Assembly (NCBI GenBank): GCA_030646655.1
Contig: JAUSLB010000272.1
Location: forward strand, 1-8,133
Direction: 5' to 3'
From: Deltaproteobacteria bacterium
GTDB lineage: Bacteria > Desulfobacterota > GWC2-55-46
Length of the DNA: 8,133 nucleotides
Positions within the stretch are counted from its first letter, which is position 1, and the number at the start of each line of letters is the position of its first letter. Shown one piece after another: positions 1-5,666 of this stretch. A program made the position numbers and the translations under genes. The notes beneath the pieces are model-generated. The model had not been told where the DNA came from. It made no database searches and was given only the letters and a program-made list of their open reading frames with translations.

Positions 1-31
1 CGTTGCCTTTCCAAAAACCCAAAGGTCTTTA

Positions 32-808
32 ATGCCAAAGGTCTATCACCTCGACCTCGATAAAAAGCTCATCAAGGGCGCGAAGGTCGCGCTCCTGCCC
101 GGCGACCCGGCGCGGTGCGAGAAGATAGCCGGGGCCATTTCAAAAGAATACGGCGGTAATTTTAAAAAGATAGCCTCGAAGCGCGAGTTCACCACCTGCC
201 TTGCGGATGTTTCAGGCTCAAAGGTGCTTGTGACCTCGACCGGCATAGGCGGGCCATCGACCTCCATAGCCATAGACGAGCTCGCCCAGCTCGGGGTGAC
301 CACATTCGTAAGGGTAGGCACGACAGGGGCCATACAGGACTATATAAAAAACGGCGACTGCGTGATAACTACCGGGTCAGTGAGGCTTGACGGCGCCTCC
401 ACCCACTACGCGCCGATAGAATACCCGGCTGTGGCGGACTTCAATGTAGTTAAGGCCCTTATCGAAGGGGCGAGAAAGGCGGGCATCGCCTTCCATACGG
501 GCGTTACCGCCTCGTCAGACACCTTCTATCCGGGCGAGGAGAGGAAGGACTCCTTCATGCAATATGTTTTAAGGAGGTTCAGGGGCGCTACAGCGGAGCT
601 AAAGGCCCTCCATGTCCTCAACTACGAGATGGAATCCTCGACTGTATTGACCTTGACGGCCTCGATGGGTTTGAAGGGCGGATGCGTTACAGGCGTAGTG
701 AACAAGGGCTCGACTGGCAAGATTACCCCGGAGGCGTTAAAGAAGGGCGAGCAGAGCGCTATAAGAACCGCCGTAAACGCTCTTAAGCTCCTCACATCGG
801 GGAGGTAA
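32..808 (+). CDS. udp: Uridine phosphorylase
   Basis: Cytosolic nucleoside phosphorylase that splits uridine with phosphate into uracil and ribose-1-phosphate (pyrimidine salvage). The 258 residues align end to end with my recollection of E. coli Udp (253 aa). Visible landmarks are H6 near the start, the phosphate loop PGDPAR (23-28), REFTT (51-55), the STGIGGPSTS stretch (69-78), RVGTTGA (94-100), SSDTFYPG (161-168) and NYEMES (197-202), which holds the ribose-binding Met-Glu. The position matching the uracil-contacting Gln166 of E. coli is Glu169; the partner Arg (R171) is kept. The ATG at 32 has AAAGG about six bases upstream and gives a family-typical N-terminus. Only 31 bases precede it, so its promoter is not visible. 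It ends in TAA 23 bases before repeat copy A and converges with sixA. The family is very sure; strict uridine specificity is less so. Confidence 0.95.
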   Translation: MPKVYHLDLDKKLIKGAKVALLPGDPARCEKIAGAISKEYGGNFKKIASKREFTTCLADVSGSKVLVTSTGIGGPSTSIAIDELAQLGVTTFVRVGTTGAIQDYIKNGDCVITTGSVRLDGASTHYAPIEYPAVADFNVVKALIEGARKAGIAFHTGVTASSDTFYPGEERKDSFMQYVLRRFRGATAELKALHVLNYEMESSTVLTLTASMGLKGGCVTGVVNKGSTGKITPEALKKGEQSAIRTAVNALKLLTSGR

Positions 809-830
809 AATCAGAGGAGTTTTTAATTCA

Positions 831-993
831 ACAGGATGTTGAAAAAGTCCTTCCATGGCTTTTTCAACAACGAAGACTTGGCCGGGCTGCCTCCGTCCAA
901 TCCTTACAAATTGCTCGGCTTTTCAAGTCTCGCAATTTGGTCATCCATCCATGGATTGCTTTAGCAGGTTTTTTTTCAACAACCTGCTAAAGC
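831..993 (+). repeat. Multi-hairpin dispersed repeat, copy A (short form)
   Basis: First of three copies of a structured intergenic element, here 163 bases. Hairpins in order: H1, GTTGAAAAAG (838-847) with CTTTTTCAAC (859-868); H1b, TTGG/CCAA plus CGG/CCG (879-899); H2, CAAATTGC (907-914) with GCAATTTG (932-939); a remnant of H5 at 947-959; and H6, GCTTTAGCAGGTT (958-970) with AACCTGCTAAAGC (981-993). H3 and H4, present in copies B and C, are missing. The ends carry an imperfect inverted repeat: 832-846 matches the reverse complement of 972-986 at 14 of 15 bases. It sits between the convergent 3' ends of udp and sixA. Either strand could use the hairpins as a terminator or RNA 3'-end stabiliser, but no strong U-tract follows H1. 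Boundaries come from comparing the copies by eye. Confidence 0.85.
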
Positions 994-1004
994 AAAAATT
1001 TTTC

Positions 1005-1041
1005 TTATATAGTTTATATAAGACGGGACTGGAAAGTCCCG
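1005..1041 (-). terminator. Probable sixA terminator
   Basis: Perfect 7-bp stem, CGGGACT (1024-1030) with AGTCCCG (1035-1041), and a 4-base loop. Read on the minus strand it starts about 33 bases after the sixA stop and is followed by the T/A-rich run TCTTATATAA. The next bases form a second, AT-only hairpin (1004-1011 with 1015-1022), which would tend to weaken rather than block termination. No other strong candidate lies between sixA and repeat copy A. The call rests on shape alone. Confidence 0.45.
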
Positions 1042-1073
1042 CCAAATCGAAAGCCGCTTATTCCCTATCGGGC

Positions 1074-1529
1074 TTATCTGACTATCTCTGGCGTGATCAT
1101 CCACGCAACCGCCCACCCGGCCTCCTTCCTCCTCAGGCATACTACAGAGCCCATCCTGAAGTCGATTATGGACTTATCGCTGTCCCCTGCAAGGAGGAGC
1201 GCCGAAAGCCTTCCCAGATGAGGCATATGCCCAACGAGCATAAGGTTTCCTTGGGCCCCTTCGACCCTTTCACGCCATATATTCGGATCGTCCATAGGCG
1301 AAAGCCCGTCTTTTTGGGAGGCGCTGCATTTTAAGCGGCGCGAAAGAACCTCGGCTGTCTGAAGGGCCCTCTTCTTCCCGCTATGGAACGCCTCGGCCGC
1401 TTTAACCCCTGAGGCCTTTAAGAACGCCGCCGCCTTTTCCATGTCATTAAACCCCTTGTCCGTAAGCCCCCTTTCGGGGTCTTCTTCTTCGCTCTTTGCC
1501 TCGGCGTGCTGAACGAGATAGACCTCCAT
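1074..1529 (-). CDS. sixA: Phosphohistidine phosphatase SixA-like (histidine phosphatase superfamily)
   Basis: A 151-residue protein of the branch-1 histidine phosphatase fold and SixA size. SixA in E. coli removes phosphate from histidine on ArcB-type HPt or PTS proteins; the substrate here is unknown. The catalytic His is H8 in LVQHAEA; the usual RHG triad is QHA here, so the first phosphate-binding Arg is replaced by Gln. Other family marks are present: ERGLTDKG (19-26), the second Arg in SGKKRALQTAE (R54), and the second catalytic His in VGHMPH (H101). The start is fixed by AGGAGG (1535-1540) five bases upstream. That ribosome site overlaps the TAG stop of the phosphoesterase gene, so the two genes are very likely co-transcribed and translationally coupled. 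No signal peptide, so cytosolic. Family certain, exact SixA function likely. Confidence 0.85.
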   Translation of the reverse strand: MEVYLVQHAEAKSEEEDPERGLTDKGFNDMEKAAAFLKASGVKAAEAFHSGKKRALQTAEVLSRRLKCSASQKDGLSPMDDPNIWRERVEGAQGNLMLVGHMPHLGRLSALLLAGDSDKSIIDFRMGSVVCLRRKEAGWAVAWMITPEIVR

Positions 1530-1538
1530 TCCGGCCTC

Positions 1539-1904
1539 CTATTTCTCCTTCAATTTAAGCATAAGCCAGTTTTTATCCCCGAACCTTACAAGGGTGTAGC
1601 GGCCCGTCAGCTTTCCGCCCTTGAACTCAACCACTATCTTATCCTTTGCCCACGATTCGGCCTCGTACCTCCCGCTGTCCCATACCTCCACCGTCCCGGC
1701 GCCGTACTGGCCCTCTGGGATTACCCCCTCAAAGCCGATATAGCTTAGGGCGTGGTCTTCGGTTTCGACCGCAAGCCTCTTTATCCCTGATTTTTCAGGC
1801 AGGCCCTTCGGCACGGCCCAGCTCTTCAACACCCCGCCGTATTCAAGCCTTAAGTCGAAATGAAGGCGCGTTGCGCTGTGCCTGTGGACGACGAATCGGA
1901 GCAT
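1539..1904 (-). CDS. Stand-alone LigD-type 3'-phosphoesterase domain protein
   Basis: A 121-residue protein consisting only of the 3'-phosphoesterase (PE) domain found at the N-terminus of bacterial NHEJ ligase LigD. In that family the domain trims 3'-phosphate and 3'-ribonucleotide ends to a 3'-OH that can be extended or ligated, using a divalent metal. By alignment with the Pseudomonas LigD PE domain (from memory), the metal and phosphate residues are all kept: H9, H15, D17 and R19 in the HxxxxxHxDxR string, plus H51 and Y55 (EDHALSY). The family signature IPEGQYGAG (62-70) follows. No ligase, polymerase or Ku gene is in the window. ATG at 1904 is preceded by AAGGAGA about nine bases upstream and gives the usual domain start. 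It is the first gene of a pair with sixA; a TATAAT box lies upstream. Family assignment is firm, pathway is inference. Confidence 0.9.
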   Translation of the reverse strand: MLRFVVHRHSATRLHFDLRLEYGGVLKSWAVPKGLPEKSGIKRLAVETEDHALSYIGFEGVIPEGQYGAGTVEVWDSGRYEAESWAKDKIVVEFKGGKLTGRYTLVRFGDKNWLMLKLKEK

Positions 1905-1923
1905 TAAGGGGTCTCTCCTTAGG

Positions 1924-1951
1924 TTGACAGGGCCGAATAAAATGGTATCTT
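1924..1951 (+). promoter_or_regulatory. Predicted sigma70 promoter of the slp gene
   Basis: Consensus -35 TTGACA (1924-1929), a 16-base spacer, and -10 TATCTT (1946-1951) preceded by TG one base upstream (extended -10). Predicted start near 1958, leaving a leader of about 43 bases to the ATG at 2001. It overlaps the opposite-strand promoter of the phosphoesterase-sixA operon. Confidence 0.6.
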
Positions 1952-1954
1952 TAA

Positions 1955-1983
1955 ATTATACCCTGCCTTGCAGTTTTTTAGAT
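1955..1983 (-). promoter_or_regulatory. Predicted promoter of the phosphoesterase-sixA operon
   Basis: On the minus strand a perfect TATAAT occupies 1960-1955. No good -35 is seen at the right distance (TCTAAA-like at 1982-1977, poor), so an activator may be needed. Predicted start near 1948 gives a leader of about 43 bases that includes the AAGGAGA ribosome site before the ATG at 1904. GGTAT (1944-1948) and ATACC (1958-1962) form a short inverted repeat over both -10 boxes, a possible operator or just a by-product of the two boxes. Confidence 0.5.
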
Positions 1984-2000
1984 TAAAATTCAGGTGGAAT

Positions 2001-2504
2001 ATGCGGAATACAGCGATATCACTCCTCCTCTTAATTATCCTTGCGGTCTTTGCGGGCTGCGCCCCTGTCATCTCCGAAGAGGCGCTCAAGGACGTTGACA
2101 GGGAGATAAACCTCGGGGACGTGATAAAGGACCCTGAAGGCTACGCGGGAAAGGGCGTCGTCTTCGGAGGGACTATTATAAGTGCAGAGAACCTCGAGAA
2201 CAGGACTATCCTCGAAGTCATCCAGCATGGCATGAACTCCCGGCTCAACCCCGTCTATACCGAGGAATCAGCCGGGAGGTTCCTTGTTGATTTTCCGGGC
2301 TTTAAAGACCCGGCGATCTATGCGAACGGCAAGAGGATAACCGTAGCGGGGAAGATAAAGGGGGTTGAGGAAAAAAAGCTCGGCAAGGGGACTTACAGAT
2401 ACCCTGTAGTAGAGCCTAAGGAGCATTACCTCTGGCCGAGGCAGGGCTACGGCGAGCCCTCGATAGGAATAGGGTTCGGAATAGGCTATACTCATATTGA
2501 TTAG
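2001..2504 (+). CDS. slp: Slp-family outer-membrane lipoprotein
   Basis: A 167-residue lipoprotein of the Slp family (starvation- or stationary-phase-induced outer-membrane lipoproteins of unknown molecular role). Residues 1-19 are a signal peptide: Arg at 2, a hydrophobic run from 6 to 18, then FAGC with the lipidated Cys at 20. Ala follows the Cys, not Asp, which fits outer-membrane sorting. The mature part has Slp landmarks: VVFGGTII (53-60), TILEV (69-73), an RLNP-Y core, GRFLVDFPGFKDPAIY (92-107), the ITVAGKIKG strand (113-121), then YRYPVVE and HYLWPR (132-147). The C-terminus is glycine-rich (GIGFGIGY), short of the long aromatic tail in E. coli Slp. I chose the ATG at 2001, not the in-frame ATG at 1968, because AGGTGG lies four bases upstream and the signal peptide starts properly. 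It has its own promoter and converges with the HD-GYP gene across repeat copy B. Confidence 0.88.
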   Translation: MRNTAISLLLLIILAVFAGCAPVISEEALKDVDREINLGDVIKDPEGYAGKGVVFGGTIISAENLENRTILEVIQHGMNSRLNPVYTEESAGRFLVDFPGFKDPAIYANGKRITVAGKIKGVEEKKLGKGTYRYPVVEPKEHYLWPRQGYGEPSIGIGFGIGYTHID

Positions 2505-2516
2505 CCCTCCGCATTC

Positions 2517-2735
2517 TAACAGGATGCGGAAAAAGTCCGTCCCGGCCTTTTTCCGCTACGGCTTAGCCGAAGTGTATTCGGCCAAGCCTCACAAATTGCT
2601 CGACTTTTCAGTCTCGCAATTGCACAATCCATAGGACTGGATTGTGGCTGGCAAGGAAAATTACATTTATATAGCTCGCCTTGTCACTTCGTGAGCCGGC
2701 GAGCACCCAGAGGCAATCCGTCCATGGATTGCTTA
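2517..2735 (+). repeat. Multi-hairpin dispersed repeat, copy B (lacks final hairpin)
   Basis: Second copy, starting 13 bases after the slp stop. Hairpins: H1, GCGGAAAAAG (2526-2535) with CTTTTTCCGC (2547-2556); H1b, GGCTT-A-GCCGAA (2560-2571) with TTCGGC-C-AAGCC (2577-2588); H2, AATTGC (2594-2599) with GCAATT (2616-2621) and an inner GACT/AGTC; H3, CACAATCC (2623-2630) with GGATTGTG (2639-2646); H4, GCTCGCC (2674-2680) with GGCGAGC (2698-2704) and an inner TCAC/GTGA; H5, GCAATCC (2713-2719) with GGATTGC (2726-2732). H6 is absent: similarity ends in TTAGC at 2733-2737. That last stretch contains the TAA stop (2735-2733, minus) of the HD-GYP gene. The H1 and H1b arms differ from the other copies by paired changes. 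Upstream CCGCAT (2509-2514) could also pair with ATGCGG (2524-2529), competing with H1. Confidence 0.88.
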
Positions 2736-5273
2736 GCCGATTGTCCTAAGGAAGGCATCTACCATCTTCGGGTCGAACTGCGTGCCCGAGCACCTCTTAA
2801 GCTCGACTATTATCTCATCCATGGGCCTTCCCTTTCTGTACGGCCTGTCGGCGCCCATCGCGTCGACTGTGTCCGCCACAGTAAGTATGCGCGCCATCAG
2901 GGGGATATCCTCCCCCTTAATCCCCTCGGGGTAGCCCGTCCCGTCGAAGCACTCGTGGTGGTGTTTTATCGCAGGTATTATGTCCCTCATCTGCCTTATG
3001 GGGGAGAGTATGTCCGCGCCCTTCTTCGGGTGAAGCTTGATTATCCCCACCTCGTCCTCGGTGAGCTTGCCCGGCTTATCGAGTATCGATTCATAGGTGC
3101 CGAGCTTGCCTATGTCGTGAAGGAGGCCTGAGAGCTCGAGCCTCTTTAATTCCTCCTCCTTAAGCCCCAGCTCCCTGCCTATCTGCATGGATATCTTCGT
3201 GACCCTCTCGGAATGGCCGCCTGTCCACGGGCTCTTGGCGTCTATGGCCTCGGATAGGGTCTTGACGATCCCGAAAAAAAGCCCTTCGAGGTCTGAAAGA
3301 AGCCTTGAGTTCTCAAGCGCGACGCCTATCTGGGACGCGAGCTTCTCGAGGATGTTCAAGTCCTCGGGAGTGAAGGCCGAGGGCCTCTTGGCCCCGATGT
3401 TAAGTATCCCTATTACCTCGCTTTTCACCACGAGCGGGACCCTTATGTGAGAGACAAAGCCTTCTTTAAGGAAGTCTGCCTCAAGCGGCAGAAGGTTTTT
3501 AAGCTCCTTTGTGTTCGCCGCGTACTGCGGCCTTCCGGTCTTAACGACATCCGTAGCGCTGGTATCGCCGAACGGGATGAAGGAGCCTTTTTTCAGAATG
3601 GCGGGCCCAAAGCCGGCGGCATAGGTGAAGCCGCCCCTCTCCGCGTCTATCAACGCCACCGTCGCCCTCTCGCAAAAGACTATCTTCGCCACCATCCTTG
3701 TGGCTATCTCGAGTATCTCCTGAGGCTGGATGGTCGAAAGGATCGCCGTGTCTATCTCGTGCATCGTCTGGATCGTCTCGACCTTGCGGGAAAGCTCCAT
3801 GGCGCTGTCGATGGATTCCTTATAAAGGCGCGCCTCGTCAAGGGCTGTTGAGACCTGAAAAGAGATCCCGTCCATGACCTCCCTGTCCCTTTGAGAGAAC
3901 CCGCCTGAGTACCTCTCGGCCCCGGTATACAGGCATGCGAGGAGCCCGAGAAAATCCTCCTTGCCTATGAGCGGGATGACGACAACCGTCTTTAGCCCGT
4001 CAACCCACTTAAAGACGCCGGGGTTAGGGGTGGGCTTGACCCCTGCCGCATACGCGCCGAATTTTTCAGACAGCCCAGCTGGCTCAGGGCCGAGATTCTC
4101 CGCCACAGGCCCCTTCGACTCGAAGGCCTTCTTTACGAAGGGTGTCTTGAGATCTATCGCCTCCACCCTGAAGAACGGGACCATGTTTTGCGTAAGCCCC
4201 GCCCCCTGCGAGGGCTGAAGCGTCTTGTTTTCCCTGTCACAGATATAAGACAGGCTTATATCGCAGCGCATTATGCTCCGAAGGCATCCGGCAACCTGCG
4301 CCATCAGCCTGTCTATGTCGGTAGTGTGCGCGGTGGCGTTGGCTATCATCAGGAGATGCTTATTGAGATCCATCTCCTCCTTAATCTTTTCCTCTGCCTT
4401 CTTCTTCTCCGTTATGTCGCGGAATATCCCGAGCATAAGCTCTTTCCCGCCGATATTCACCTTCGAGCCGCTAATGGTGACCGGGATGACCGTCCCGTCA
4501 TTACGGACCATCTCGCCGTCGAAGTCCGCCTCGCGCCCCCTCTTAACGTGCTCGGCGAACCGCCTCCTGTACTCCTCCTCCTTATCCGGAGGATGGAACC
4601 CGCTCTGGTGCATGCCGATTATCTCGGCCCTCGGGCGGCCGAACAGCTCTTCGCCCTTTTTGTTCGTCTCGATTATCCAGCCGTTTAAGTCCGCGAGGAA
4701 GGCCGCGTCGTTCAGGTTCTCGAAAAGGTGGCGGTATTTGTCCTCGGAAGCCTTAAGCGCCTCCTCGGCCATCTTCTCTACGGTTATATCCTCGATCACA
4801 TGGACGAAGGAGTTCTCCCCTTCCTCCTGTATGGAGAAGAACTTGACCTTGTATGTCTTATTGAGGGAGGGTAATGTTACGATCTCCTCTTCCTCCTGCT
4901 TGCCCTGCAGCTTTATAGTCTTCGTGCAGGCGAGGAAAGGCCCTTCCATCTTCGGGAAGACCTCGTAGTAAGGCCTGCCGATGATCTCCTTGAAGGGCAA
5001 CCCGGCGGCCTCTTTATAGGCCCTGTTGCACCTAATTATCCGCATCTCCCTATCGTGGATAAAAAGCATATCCGAAATCGAGTCGAAGGCCGCCTCCCAG
5101 TCCTTCTTCGCCTTCGCGAGCAATGCCGTGCCCTCGTTTGTGTCTTCCAGCAGGAAGAGCATCGCCTTGCGGGTCTCCTCGAGGTCGCGCCCGCGCTGCT
5201 TCGCCGTCTCGATCTCGGATTTCAGCCGGCCTATCTCGGCCTCCAGCCCGGCTCGCTCGTCCCTTTTATCCAT
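2733..5273 (-). CDS. PAS-PAS-GAF-GAF-HD-GYP sensor, predicted c-di-GMP phosphodiesterase
   Basis: An 846-residue soluble signalling protein. Order: coiled coil (about 5-55), PAS 1 (60-168), PAS 2 (176-292, typical FRDITEKKKAEE end), GAF 1 (about 305-482), GAF 2 (about 505-657), HD-GYP (about 664-846). HD-GYP domains hydrolyse cyclic di-GMP to pGpG or GMP at a two- or three-metal site. The expected ligands and signature are all present: GGHSERV (H687), LLHDIGK (H719, D720), KLHPKKGADIL (H748), HHHE (771-774), DGTGYPEG with GYP at 780-782, and VADTVDAM (D801), so it should be active. It has no membrane segment, receiver or GGDEF domain; PAS and GAF ligands cannot be told from sequence. ATG at 5273 has AGGGG seven bases upstream. 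It lies downstream of a membrane PAS gene on the same strand, separated by repeat copy C. Its stop codon lies within repeat copy B. Confidence 0.93.
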   Translation of the reverse strand: MDKRDERAGLEAEIGRLKSEIETAKQRGRDLEETRKAMLFLLEDTNEGTALLAKAKKDWEAAFDSISDMLFIHDREMRIIRCNRAYKEAAGLPFKEIIGRPYYEVFPKMEGPFLACTKTIKLQGKQEEEEIVTLPSLNKTYKVKFFSIQEEGENSFVHVIEDITVEKMAEEALKASEDKYRHLFENLNDAAFLADLNGWIIETNKKGEELFGRPRAEIIGMHQSGFHPPDKEEEYRRRFAEHVKRGREADFDGEMVRNDGTVIPVTISGSKVNIGGKELMLGIFRDITEKKKAEEKIKEEMDLNKHLLMIANATAHTTDIDRLMAQVAGCLRSIMRCDISLSYICDRENKTLQPSQGAGLTQNMVPFFRVEAIDLKTPFVKKAFESKGPVAENLGPEPAGLSEKFGAYAAGVKPTPNPGVFKWVDGLKTVVVIPLIGKEDFLGLLACLYTGAERYSGGFSQRDREVMDGISFQVSTALDEARLYKESIDSAMELSRKVETIQTMHEIDTAILSTIQPQEILEIATRMVAKIVFCERATVALIDAERGGFTYAAGFGPAILKKGSFIPFGDTSATDVVKTGRPQYAANTKELKNLLPLEADFLKEGFVSHIRVPLVVKSEVIGILNIGAKRPSAFTPEDLNILEKLASQIGVALENSRLLSDLEGLFFGIVKTLSEAIDAKSPWTGGHSERVTKISMQIGRELGLKEEELKRLELSGLLHDIGKLGTYESILDKPGKLTEDEVGIIKLHPKKGADILSPIRQMRDIIPAIKHHHECFDGTGYPEGIKGEDIPLMARILTVADTVDAMGADRPYRKGRPMDEIIVELKRCSGTQFDPKMVDAFLRTIG

Positions 5274-5295
5274 CTGCCCGCCCCTGAAGACTGAC

Positions 5296-5317
5296 TCCCT
5301 ACAGCAAGCCGCAGGGA
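5296..5317. repeat. Short palindrome, CAAG-centred family, copy 1
   Basis: Near-palindrome of 22 bases: TCCCT (5296-5300) pairs with AGGGA (5313-5317), with two internal mismatches and further inner pairing around an AGCAAGC core. It lies 23 bases upstream of the HD-GYP start codon, so it would be in that gene's leader RNA. It shares layout and core with the palindromes at 5362, 6526 and 6592. Confidence 0.6.
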
Positions 5318-5361
5318 ATCTTCGAAATATAATGGATCAACTTTTCCTGTACTCGTCCGCC

Positions 5362-5385
5362 AACCCCGCATCAAGCTGCGTGGTT
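5362..5385. repeat. Short palindrome, CAAG-centred family, copy 2
   Basis: AACC (5362-5365) pairs with GGTT (5382-5385) and CGCA (5367-5370) with TGCG (5377-5380), with one mismatch between the two parts and a TCAAGC loop. Same orientation of the CAAG core as the other copies. Together with copy 1 it fills most of the structured part of the gap between the HD-GYP start and repeat copy C; nothing else is seen in 5274-5407. Confidence 0.55.
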
Positions 5386-5407
5386 AGGCTATCAGCGCAT
5401 TTTCAAT

Positions 5408-5666
5408 TTAGCAGGCTGTTGAAAAACAGCCTGCTAAGGCAATCCCCATACTGTGGGGATTGCTTGCCTCTGAATGCTCGCCGGCTCACGAAGTGATAAG
5501 GCGAGCTATATCAATGAAAGATTTCCTTGCCAGCCACAATCCAGTCCTGTCAACGGATTGTGCAATTGCGAAACTAAAAAAGCCGGGCAATTTGTAAGGT
5601 TTGGACGGAGGCTCTCCGGCCAAATCGCTGTTGAAAAAGTCCAGGACGGACTTTTTCAACATCCTA
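5408..5666 (-). repeat. Multi-hairpin dispersed repeat, copy C (full form)
   Basis: Longest copy (259 bases), inverted relative to A and B. From its H1 end leftward: H1, GTTGAAAAAGTCC (5630-5642) with GGACTTTTTCAAC (5648-5660), 13 perfect pairs; H1b, TTTGG-CGGAG (5600-5610) with CTCCG-CCAAA (5614-5624); H2, AATTGC (5564-5569) with GCAATT (5587-5592); H3, CACAATCC (5535-5542) with GGATTGTG (5555-5562); H4, GCTCGCC (5476-5482) with GGCGAGC (5500-5506); H5, GCAATCCCCA (5439-5448) with TGGGGATTGC (5454-5463); H6, TTAGCAGGCTGTT (5408-5420) with AACAGCCTGCTAA (5425-5437) and a GAAA loop. The ends, 5412-5426 and 5652-5666, form inverted repeats matching at 13 of 15 bases. The H1 end abuts the stop codon of the membrane PAS gene. 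No transposase gene is inside, so if mobile it is non-autonomous. Confidence 0.9.

Noticed and set aside
855..1334. 159-codon plus-strand open frame starting in repeat copy A
   Set aside because: Starts inside H1 of the repeat and runs antisense through sixA; no family features and no sensible ribosome site.
1968..2000. Upstream in-frame ATG at 1968 for the lipoprotein
   Set aside because: Would place 11 extra charged and aromatic residues before a textbook lipoprotein signal peptide and lacks a ribosome site; the ATG at 2001 has AGGTGG four bases upstream.
4273..4968. 231-codon plus-strand open frame opposite the PAS region of the HD-GYP gene
   Set aside because: Serine- and leucine-rich, low-complexity translation with no domain; it is the antisense shadow of a clear PAS coding sequence with strong codon bias.
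5321..5340. tRNA T-loop-like TTCGAA
   Set aside because: No flanking acceptor, D-arm or anticodon arm can be folded around it.
5408..5666. Integron attC site, suggested by GTTGAAA and TTTCAAC ends
   Set aside because: The GTTRRRY/RYYYAAC spacing and unpaired bases of attC are not met, no cassette gene or integrase is nearby, and the element is a chain of separate perfect stems.
831..5666. CRISPR array
   Set aside because: The repeats are three long, kilobase-spaced elements in both orientations, not short regularly spaced units, and no cas gene is present.
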